A DNA stretch of 64,000 nucleotides from Burkholderiaceae bacterium. GTDB taxonomy: Bacteria > Pseudomonadota > Gammaproteobacteria > Burkholderiales > Burkholderiaceae_F. Positions 31,518 to 38,635 of this stretch are shown here, piece by piece (positions within the stretch are counted from its first letter, which is position 1; every line of letters starts with the position of its first letter). The stretch spans positions 310,001-374,000 of the forward strand of contig JALHMQ010000003.1 in assembly GCA_022843955.1 (NCBI GenBank). The letters run 5' to 3'. The position numbers and the translations under genes were made by a program. The notes beneath the pieces were generated by a model. It saw nothing but the letters and a program-made list of their open reading frames with translations, made no database searches and had not been told where the DNA came from.

Positions 31518-32297
31518 ATGAAAAGCATGTTCACCAAGGGCGTCATCGCCGCCGCGCTGCTGGCGCTGGGCGCCGCCGCGTCGGCCGTCGAGTTCACCGA
31601 CCCGCGCAGCGACGACAAGGGACCCGGCAACTACACCTACCCGACCGACGGCGTCTACAAGCCAGGCTCGTTCGACTTCACGAAGGTCGCGATCACCAAG
31701 CAGGGCTCGAATGTCGAGTTCGCAGTCGACGTCAACAGCACGCTGGAAGACCCGTGGGGCATGGGGACCGGCTTCTCGGTGCAGATGATCTTCATCTTCA
31801 TCAAGAACGGGCAGGGCGGCTATGCCGATGCGCCGCCGGGACTGAATCTGGGGTTCGCGCCGGGCAGCGAGTGGAACAAGGTCGTCGTGCTGTCGCCGCA
31901 GCGCAAGGCGCGCGTCTCAGCCGAGGCCGAGGCCAAGGCCGGCAAGATGGCCAAAGACATCGTCGTGCCCAACCTGACGCGCGGCGCGGGCCGCACCATC
32001 AAGGGCAGCGTGCCGCTGGCCGAGCTGGGCGGCGACGGCAATGTCGACGCCTGGGCCTACCAGGTCGTGATGCAGTCGAACGAAGGCTTCCCCGCCGCCA
32101 CTGACTTTCTGACCCGCAAGGTCAACGAGTACGAGGGCCAGCACCGCTGGGGCGGCGGTCATGACGGCGACTGCGACCCGCACGCGACGGACGTACTCGA
32201 TGGTCCCAACGCCAAGCAGGCCGACATGCTCAAGTTCGAGTGCGCGGCGGACGGCAAGTCCGTCAAGCGCGCCACGCTGACGATGATCAAGAAGTAA
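31518..32297 (+). CDS. Secreted protein with glucodextranase C-terminal-like module
   Basis: The ATG at 31518 has AGAGAGG upstream; a TTG at 31485 would only lengthen the signal peptide. The 259-residue protein has a signal peptide cut near ASAVEF. Its mature part begins FTDPRSDDKGPGNYTYPT, continues with a PGSFDFTKVAI strand, and resembles the SLH-like C-terminal binding module of glucodextranase (PF09985). This module binds glucans or the cell surface in larger enzymes, whereas here it stands alone. An acidic/His segment HRWGGGHDGDCDPHATD near residues 205-225 could bind metal. I infer a starch- or maltodextrin-binding partner of the importer. Confidence 0.8.
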   Translation: MKSMFTKGVIAAALLALGAAASAVEFTDPRSDDKGPGNYTYPTDGVYKPGSFDFTKVAITKQGSNVEFAVDVNSTLEDPWGMGTGFSVQMIFIFIKNGQGGYADAPPGLNLGFAPGSEWNKVVVLSPQRKARVSAEAEAKAGKMAKDIVVPNLTRGAGRTIKGSVPLAELGGDGNVDAWAYQVVMQSNEGFPAATDFLTRKVNEYEGQHRWGGGHDGDCDPHATDVLDGPNAKQADMLKFECAADGKSVKRATLTMIKK

Positions 32298-32328
32298 GAA
32301 CGCAGTTCAACCCAAGAGAAAGCGGCAC

Positions 32329-34113
32329 ATGAAGAACTACAACCTCAAGCCCCTGGCGCTCGCTGTTGGCCTCGCGCTCGCAGCGCCCGGTTATGCGGCG
32401 ACGCTGGATTTTTCCGGCTCCAACATCTACATGAAGTTTCTCGACGGCGATCAACGCACGACATCGGATTCCAGCGGCGACACCGCCAGCGGTGCCGACC
32501 AGGGCCAGTGGACCGAGTTCGAGCTGCGCATCAAGGCCACTATCTCGCGCCAGGTGGAAGCCGGCGTGCGACTGCAAAGCCGCAGCCCCGCGGCCTACTG
32601 GACCAACTTCGGCTTTGCCAACAACGAAGGCTTCACGGACACCAACGCCCGTCCGCAGCAGAGCAAGTACATCAAGCTGCGCGGCGCCTACGTGCAGCTG
32701 ACGCCGGGCTACAGCTGGCTCGATCAGGCGCTGATCGGCTCGAGCGACTGGGGTACGTTCGACCCGTTCACGGTCGGCAAGGTCCGCTACATCGACCGCG
32801 ACAACTACAACGGCTTCTACTTCAAGGGCCCCGTTTACGGCGGCGGCAGCTGGGAGGCCGCGCGCATCTCGCTGCCCAACTACCTGCAGGCCAACTACGG
32901 CCAGGGTCCGAGCTGCTGCTCGACCGACGCCACGCAGTTCAACGAGGGGGTGTACATCACCCAGTACAAGCATGACCTCGGCCCCGTGCGACTGGCAGCC
33001 AGCTACCAGCAGTTCAGCGACGACACGCTGCGCCCGGACAATGCCAACGCGTTCGATGGCCGCGGCACCGATGTCTTCGCCAAGAACAAGGTGTACATGC
33101 TGAAGGCCGAAGGCAGCCCGCTCAACGGCATCGACGTGCGTGGTGCGTTCTACCGCTCCAGCTACACCGCGCCGCTGTTCGACCAGCCGTGGATCGGCAA
33201 TCCGAAGTCCAGCATTTCGGACAACGCCTTTCTGGTCGGCCTCGACATCGGCTCGCTGCCGGTGTCGGGCCTGACCTTCAACCTGCAGTACTTCAATATC
33301 GGCGAGGGCTACTTCAGCAACATGGCCGCGCGCCGCGAGAGCGACGTGCTGATCAGCGAGGGCTCGGAGGCGGCTTGGTACAACTGGGGCCAGTCGCTGT
33401 GGCTTGGCGGTGCGGCCAAGGACTATCAGCAGGTGCCCACCACGCCGAAGAACGTGCCGGGCCAGCCGGGTGCCAACGGCCTCGTCGACAACGACTTCAT
33501 GGACTTCGACGAGGCGCCGGCCGAGTCGGTGGTGGGCTGGAAGGGCTTCACCATCGTGACCGGCTACGAGGTCCCGGGATTGGGCGTGCCGCTGTCGTTC
33601 GAGTACACCTCGCTCGACTACAACTACAACCGCAGCAACTACTCGCCCACGGGGCCGACGTCGAACTTCTTCCCGCTCAACGCCGATCGCGCCACCGACA
33701 TCATGGTGTTCCGCGCGAGCAAGGTGTGGCCGGTGCTGGGCGGACTGGAGACCGGGTTCAAGTGGAAGCGCGTGGCCGACGAGGACACCAACACGCTGGT
33801 GGCCGCCACCACGCTGGGAACGCGCGACACGACCGACAACGGCTACAGCTTCAGCGTCGGCAACCAGTTGTTCAGCCACCTGTACGGCAGCGTGTCCTTT
33901 GGCAAGTACAAGCGTGACGTCAAGCTGGGCGCCAACACCTTCGAAAACAAGAAGGACATCTTGAGCCTGCGCTTTGCCTACAACCTGGCCGGCTTCGAGC
34001 TGGGCATGCTGGGGCAGTGGATCGATGGCCGTGGCAACCCGACGCAGACCGTCGGCGGGCAGCTCGACATCGAGCAGTACCGCATGAAGGCGTTCGCGAA
34101 AGTGATCTTCTAG
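32329..34113 (+). CDS. Outer-membrane barrel protein of the maltodextrin locus (594 aa)
   Basis: A signal peptide (cut after APGYAA) is followed by about 570 residues rich in alternating polar and aromatic residues (YNYNRSNYSP, WDGRG-like turns), with no membrane helix. The C-terminus FAKVIF ends in Phe, the usual BamA-recognised C-terminal signal of outer-membrane barrels. A Cys pair (SCCST, near residue 195) is unusual for a porin. It begins 31 nt after the glucodextranase-module gene and is followed by a terminator. By position it is likely the outer-membrane entry for maltodextrins, in place of LamB, to which I see no clear similarity. Confidence 0.82.
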   Translation: MKNYNLKPLALAVGLALAAPGYAATLDFSGSNIYMKFLDGDQRTTSDSSGDTASGADQGQWTEFELRIKATISRQVEAGVRLQSRSPAAYWTNFGFANNEGFTDTNARPQQSKYIKLRGAYVQLTPGYSWLDQALIGSSDWGTFDPFTVGKVRYIDRDNYNGFYFKGPVYGGGSWEAARISLPNYLQANYGQGPSCCSTDATQFNEGVYITQYKHDLGPVRLAASYQQFSDDTLRPDNANAFDGRGTDVFAKNKVYMLKAEGSPLNGIDVRGAFYRSSYTAPLFDQPWIGNPKSSISDNAFLVGLDIGSLPVSGLTFNLQYFNIGEGYFSNMAARRESDVLISEGSEAAWYNWGQSLWLGGAAKDYQQVPTTPKNVPGQPGANGLVDNDFMDFDEAPAESVVGWKGFTIVTGYEVPGLGVPLSFEYTSLDYNYNRSNYSPTGPTSNFFPLNADRATDIMVFRASKVWPVLGGLETGFKWKRVADEDTNTLVAATTLGTRDTTDNGYSFSVGNQLFSHLYGSVSFGKYKRDVKLGANTFENKKDILSLRFAYNLAGFELGMLGQWIDGRGNPTQTVGGQLDIEQYRMKAFAKVIF

Positions 34114-34192
34114 GCGATGCCGCAGTCGTCGCCGACGCGCGCCGCTGCCCCGACGTGACGCGCGACCGCCGGCTGGGTTCCTTCAGCGAACC

Positions 34193-34225
34193 GCCCTCCC
34201 TCGGAAACGGGGGAGGGCATTTTTT
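34193..34225 (+). terminator. Rho-independent terminator after the outer-membrane barrel gene
   Basis: The stem GCCCTCCC / GGGAGGGC encloses a loop of about 11 bases (TCGGAAACGGG) and is followed by six T. It lies 79 bases after the stop codon and closes the amylase-malKEFG-barrel transcript. Confidence 0.88.
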
Positions 34226-34265
34226 CGCCGTATCTTTCGGCTAGACCAACGATCAAGGGATAGAC

Positions 34266-35495
34266 ATGAAGCGGCAGCTGCTGGCGACCATTTTCGGACT
34301 TCTTGTGCCCGCGTTGACGGCGCTGGCAGCCGAGCGGGTGATCGCGACGCTGAACGACCCGAGCGGCGACGATGTCGGCGACGGCAGCCTCGTGTACCCG
34401 CAGCGCTCGGAGTTCCAGCGCGGCGACCTCGACCTCGTTCAACTGCGCTTGGTGCGCGAGGACCGCGATTACCGAATCGAGGCCACCTTTCGCAATCCGA
34501 TTCGCCATCCGTCGACCATTGCCAGCGACGCCGGGTCGGAGACGCTGTCCACCTTTGCGCGTCGAGGTTTCTACGGGTTCAACCTCGACCTGTACTTCGA
34601 CCAGGACCGCGTGCGCGGCTCCGGCAATGTGTACACGCTGCCCGGCCGGCGTGCCGGCATTGACGAATCGCACGCGTGGGAAAAGGCGATCGTCCTGACG
34701 CCACGCCCTGAGTTGATGCGCCAGCAGCTGATCGATACCGTGATCGACACCGAGAAGGCGCGCGACCGCGACGCGGTGGCCGCGCGCATCGACCGCAGCA
34801 TCCACTTCGCCACGCAGGTACGCGTGCGCGGCCGTATGGTGAGCTTCGTCGTGCCCGCGAGCTTCCTGACCGCGCCCCGCGCCGAGGACGGCTGGTCGGT
34901 CGTGGCGCTGGTGACCGGCGCCAAGACCAGCATCGAGGCCGACCTGGGCTTCTTCGACCAGTCGCGCACGCCGCTCGAGCGCCTCGTGCTGGGCGCGATG
35001 CAGCCGGCCAGCGGGCGGCCACGCGAAACCTTCGGCTACTCCACGCCAACGGCACCTTCCCCGATCGTTGACCTGCTGGCTGAGTCGGCCGAGGCGCAAC
35101 GCCGCGCGCTGCAGTCGGCCGACGCACTGACGGGCACGCCGCTGGGCGCCGCAGGCGCTGCGCTGGCCTCCGGATCCGCTCGGCCCGTGACGAGCCTGCT
35201 GGCGCAACCCGCGTTGCCGCCAGTGCAGCCGCAGCCGGCCGCAGCGCAGGCGTTGTCGCCAGGTTCTGCATTGCCGTCGGCAGCCGAGCTTGTGCCAGCA
35301 ATGCCAGCACCGCCGGCGGTCGCCCCCGCTGTACCTGCGGGGAGTCAGCCGCGCCCGGCCCCGCAGCCCGAAGCACGTGCTCCGTCGCGCGCCATCGCCG
35401 AGCGGCTGCATCAGCTGCAGCAGCTGTTCGACCAGAAGATCATCAGCGAGGCCGAGTACAAGCAGCAGCGGCAACGCATCCTGAACGAGCTGTAG
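34266..35495 (+). CDS. Secreted protein: glucodextranase-like module, Pro/Ala linker, SHOCT-like tail
   Basis: The 409-residue protein has a signal peptide (cut near ALAAERV) and then a module that starts LNDPSGDDVGDGSLVYPQ and continues with a GDLDLVQLRLV strand. This resembles the module of the 31518 gene product and glucodextranase C-terminal domains (PF09985). Residues about 285-375 are a Pro/Ala/Gln linker. The last 30 residues (RLHQLQQLFDQKIISEAEYK...) match the short SHOCT domain, an oligomerisation-type helix-turn-helix found at protein C-termini. It sits between the terminator and the lipoprotein amylase. Its role is inferred to be surface glucan binding; no enzyme motif is visible. 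Confidence 0.8.
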   Translation: MKRQLLATIFGLLVPALTALAAERVIATLNDPSGDDVGDGSLVYPQRSEFQRGDLDLVQLRLVREDRDYRIEATFRNPIRHPSTIASDAGSETLSTFARRGFYGFNLDLYFDQDRVRGSGNVYTLPGRRAGIDESHAWEKAIVLTPRPELMRQQLIDTVIDTEKARDRDAVAARIDRSIHFATQVRVRGRMVSFVVPASFLTAPRAEDGWSVVALVTGAKTSIEADLGFFDQSRTPLERLVLGAMQPASGRPRETFGYSTPTAPSPIVDLLAESAEAQRRALQSADALTGTPLGAAGAALASGSARPVTSLLAQPALPPVQPQPAAAQALSPGSALPSAAELVPAMPAPPAVAPAVPAGSQPRPAPQPEARAPSRAIAERLHQLQQLFDQKIISEAEYKQQRQRILNEL

Positions 35496-35628
35496 CCGCA
35501 CCCAGCTTGACCGGCCAAGCATCAGTCCGCCCGGTGCGTCAGCAGCCCGCTGGCGATGCCCATGCGGCACCGGTGGAGGAGGCGATCTCGAATCGGCGCG
35601 ACCTCGGGCGCTGGGCGGTCGATTTGTC

Positions 35629-35643
35629 TGTAACAAAACTACA
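35629..35643. promoter_or_regulatory. HexR-like operator candidate 3
   Basis: TGTAACAAAACTACA keeps the TGTA/TACA ends and 7-bp spacing of the other sites; the inner left half is altered. It is embedded in TCTGTAACAAAACTACAGA, so the dyad symmetry reaches one or two bases further out. It lies 338 bp before the amylase start. Confidence 0.5.
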
Positions 35644-35810
35644 GAGCGCTGGCGGTGCCTTCTTCCATCTGCCGGTGCTGTACGGTCGGTGCTAACTGGA
35701 GCACGACCGGCCGCCAAGGGACGTCGATGGGTCCGCTTCGTTTCCGGGTACGGTGCTCGGCGGGGGCAAGGGTCAGTCGATTCGGGTCGCCGAGCGAGCG
35801 GTCGTCTGCC

Positions 35811-35825
35811 TGTAGTTCAACTACA
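35811..35825. promoter_or_regulatory. HexR-like operator candidate 4 (perfect palindrome)
   Basis: TGTAGTTCAACTACA is a perfect 15-bp inverted repeat around one central base and is the strongest of the four sites. It lies 156 bp before the start of the lipoprotein alpha-amylase. Compared with the Shewanella HexR consensus TGTAATTAAATTACA it matches the outer bases and spacing. Confidence 0.65.
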
Positions 35826-35966
35826 CTTGCCGCAGGCGCAGAAGGCGCCCGAAGTTTGTGGTCAGTTCAGTAGAACTTTGGTTGCTGCTCATCACTGGCG
35901 CCCTGCAACGCGTGTGACGCCAGCTCGGCCGCGGAAGCGTTGTGAAGCTGCAAAGCAGATGACTCC

Positions 35967-37616
35967 ATGAAGCCTGTGCGGGACCGACTGTTCTGCGCAT
36001 GCGCCACTGCGGTGCTGGTTGCGGCGTGCGGAGGGGGAGGTGGTGGTGGTGCTTCCACTGCGGTGCCGCCGCCGCCGTCGGTGCCGCCGCAGTACACGCC
36101 GACGGGCCGGGCGGCCGCGGGCGACACCATGGTCCACCTGTTCGAGTGGCGCTGGACCGACATCGCGCGCGAGTGTGAGGTCTTCCTCGGGCCCAAGGGC
36201 TTCAAGGGTGTGCAGATCTCGCCGCCGGCTGAGCACATCGTTTTCGCCTCCGGCGGCTATCCCTGGTGGCAGCGGTACCAGACAGTGAGCTACAGGCTCG
36301 ACCAGTCGCGCTCCGGCAGCCTGGCCGAGTTGCGCGACATGATTCAGCGTTGTCGCGCGCGGGGCGTCGAGATCTACGCCGATGCGGTGATCAACCACAT
36401 GACCGCAGGCGGCGGCACCGGCAGCGCCGGCAGCAGCTACACCAAGTACGGCTACCCGGCCGTGCCCTACGCCAGCGGCGACTTCCACCCGGCCTGCGGC
36501 ATCGCGAGCTACCAGAACCCGTTCCAGGTGCAGAGCTGCGAACTGTTGGGTCTGGCCGACCTGAAGACCGAAGACGAGACGGTCCGCTCGAAGATCGCCG
36601 CCTACCTGATCGCGCTGCATGCGGAAGGCGTGGCGGGCTTTCGCATCGACGCCGCCAAGCACATCCCGGCCTGGGATCTCGACCAGATCATGAAGCGGGT
36701 CAACGACGCCGCCGCGGCCGCCGTGCCGCCGCGTACCAAGCCGTATGTCTTTCTCGAGGTGATCAACAACCCCAACGAGGCGGTCACGGCCAATCAGTAT
36801 TTCGGAGTCGGCCACGCCTCGGGCGGCGGGGCAGACATCACCGAGTTCCAGTATGGCTACCGCGTGGCCGACGCCTTCCTCGGCCGCAACGGCGCCTCGC
36901 TCGATTCATCGCTGCGCAGCTTGTCCGCCTCGCTGCTGCCGAGCGACAAGGCGGTGGTGTTCGTCGACAACCATGACAACCAGCGTGCTGAGAACCTGTA
37001 CTACGCCAGCACACTGAGCGGCCAGCCGATATACGAGCTGGCTGCGATCTATACGCTGGCACAGCCGCATGGGGTGGTCAGCCTGATGTCGGGCTACGGC
37101 TTCGACCGCAGCACGCAGGCCGGACGCGATGGCGGGCCGCCAGGCACGGGCGGCCTCACGCAGTCGACGTTCATCGACCTCGCGGCCGGCACGTCGCGCT
37201 GCAGTCCGACGTTCGGCACCCTGCGCGCCGGCGAGTGGATCTGTGAGCACCGCGCGCGCGCGATCTCCAACATGGTGGCCTTCCGCAAGACCGCCGCGGG
37301 CGCGCCGCTGACCCATTGCGGGCGGGCCAACTGGACCTTCGGCGATAGCAATCGCATTGCGTTCTGCCGTGAAGGCAAGGGCGCGGTGGCGATCAACCGA
37401 ACGGCGCAAGGGCAGACCGTGAACCTCACCAATACCGGGCTGCCTGCCGGCAATTACTGCAACGTGGCCCAGTCCGACTACACGCCGGCCGGCAACGGCA
37501 GTCCCGCCGGCTGCCCGGGTCCGGGTGCAGTCATCGGCGTTGCACCCGGCGGCCAGGTGCTGCTCGACGTCCCCGCCTGGGGTGCCGTGGTGATCCATCT
37601 TGACGCCCGGCTGTAA
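35967..37616 (+). CDS. Lipoprotein alpha-amylase (GH13, animal-type active site)
   Basis: This 549-residue protein carries a lipobox LVAAC with Cys21, followed by a Gly/Pro linker (about 22-45), so it is likely anchored to the outer membrane. The barrel starts TMVHLFEWRWTDIA and keeps Asp228 (GFRIDAAKH), Glu264 (FLEVIN) and Asp337 (FVDNHDNQR). FVDNHDNQR with the Arg in GFRID is the pattern of chloride-type (animal-like) amylases, known also in some bacteria. A beta-rich C-terminal domain follows. It belongs to another GH13 subgroup than the amylase at 24658, so the locus has two amylases with different locations. Two palindromic operators precede it. Confidence 0.94.
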   Translation: MKPVRDRLFCACATAVLVAACGGGGGGGASTAVPPPPSVPPQYTPTGRAAAGDTMVHLFEWRWTDIARECEVFLGPKGFKGVQISPPAEHIVFASGGYPWWQRYQTVSYRLDQSRSGSLAELRDMIQRCRARGVEIYADAVINHMTAGGGTGSAGSSYTKYGYPAVPYASGDFHPACGIASYQNPFQVQSCELLGLADLKTEDETVRSKIAAYLIALHAEGVAGFRIDAAKHIPAWDLDQIMKRVNDAAAAAVPPRTKPYVFLEVINNPNEAVTANQYFGVGHASGGGADITEFQYGYRVADAFLGRNGASLDSSLRSLSASLLPSDKAVVFVDNHDNQRAENLYYASTLSGQPIYELAAIYTLAQPHGVVSLMSGYGFDRSTQAGRDGGPPGTGGLTQSTFIDLAAGTSRCSPTFGTLRAGEWICEHRARAISNMVAFRKTAAGAPLTHCGRANWTFGDSNRIAFCREGKGAVAINRTAQGQTVNLTNTGLPAGNYCNVAQSDYTPAGNGSPAGCPGPGAVIGVAPGGQVLLDVPAWGAVVIHLDARL

Positions 37617-37868
37617 GGCTGCCTGGGTGCCTCGATCCATGGCGCAACTGCATCGACGACTCGCCGCATCGGACGGGGCCGCCATCGACCGAGACACGCG
37701 CCGGCCGCATGATCAATCCATGCAATCGAACCGCATCGCGCCACCGCCGAAGCGCCCAGCGGGCAGCGAGCGTCCGTCGTCGACGAACCCGGTCCACCTC
37801 GTCGTCCGCCCGCGCGCCGATCAGATGACCGCCTGTCGTGCTGTCCTGACTCGAGCAAGCACCTAGCC

Positions 37869-38582
37869 ATGGCAGATCCCCGGCGCGTGCTGTTGACCGG
37901 AGCCTCGCGCGGGTTGGGCGCCGCGCTTGGGCGCGGGCTGGCCGGGCGCGGCCATTCGCTCATGCTGGTCGCTCGCAGCGAGGCGCAGCTCGCGCAGCGC
38001 GTGGCCGAGTGCAGCGCGGCCGGTGCGCACGCGGCAAGCTGCACGGCCGACCTGGCGATCGCGGAGGAATGCGAGCGTGTGGCGCGCGCCGCCGAGCAGC
38101 GGTTCGGTGGCATCGACGTGCTGATCAACAATGCGGGCATCGGGCCGTACCGGCCGTTTACCGACCACTCGGCGACGGACATCGTGCGCATCGTTGCGCT
38201 CAACCTGATGGCGCCCATGTTGCTCGCACGCGCGCTGCTGCCAGGGATGCTCGCGCGTGGCCACGGTCACGTTGTCAACATCGCCTCCGACCTGGCGCGT
38301 CGGCCACTGGCCAACATGGCGCCGTACGTGGCAAGCAAGTTCGGCGTGCTGGGTTTCGCCGGCTCGCTGCACCGCGAATTGCGCGCGCGCGGTGTGAAGG
38401 TCACAACCGTGCTGCCCGGCATCATCGACAGCAGTTTCAATGGCGCCGTTGAAGGCGGACAGGACGCGCGCTGGGCGATGCCGACCGCGGACCTCGCGCG
38501 TCAGGTCATCGCGCTGCTCGACCTGCCGCCGCATCTGGTGGCCGACGAGATCGCGCTGCATCCTGTCGACGGCGATTACTGA
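37869..38582 (+). CDS. SDR-family NAD(P)-dependent oxidoreductase
   Basis: The 237-residue protein shows the classical short-chain dehydrogenase motifs: TGASRGLG (residues 10-17), NNAG near residue 88, VNIASD with the catalytic Ser, and YVASK with the catalytic Tyr and Lys. The TGASRGLG loop with Arg at the third position favours NADP(H). The substrate cannot be told; sugar alcohols, fatty acyl groups or keto compounds are all possible. It ends 54 nt before the glucokinase-RpiR fusion and could be co-transcribed with it. About 250 bases upstream (37617-37868) carry nothing I can recognise. Confidence 0.9.
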   Translation: MADPRRVLLTGASRGLGAALGRGLAGRGHSLMLVARSEAQLAQRVAECSAAGAHAASCTADLAIAEECERVARAAEQRFGGIDVLINNAGIGPYRPFTDHSATDIVRIVALNLMAPMLLARALLPGMLARGHGHVVNIASDLARRPLANMAPYVASKFGVLGFAGSLHRELRARGVKVTTVLPGIIDSSFNGAVEGGQDARWAMPTADLARQVIALLDLPPHLVADEIALHPVDGDY

Positions 38583-38635
38583 GCGCCGCTTCAAGGCACA
38601 GTGGCCATCGCCCCTCGCTTCGCACGCCCCGACCC

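Larger units (their letters stand above)
35496..35966. other. Intergenic regulatory region before the lipoprotein amylase
   Basis: There is no credible gene in this 471-bp stretch. It holds two TGTA-N7-TACA palindromes (35629-35643 and 35811-35825) and, at 35864-35877, a shorter inverted repeat AGTTC-AGTA-GAACT. No clear -10/-35 pair is convincing, so the promoter position is left open. Confidence 0.65.

Noticed and set aside
37617-37868. Possible gene or regulator site between the lipoprotein amylase and the SDR gene
   Set aside because: No RBS-supported frame, terminator or repeat could be seen there.
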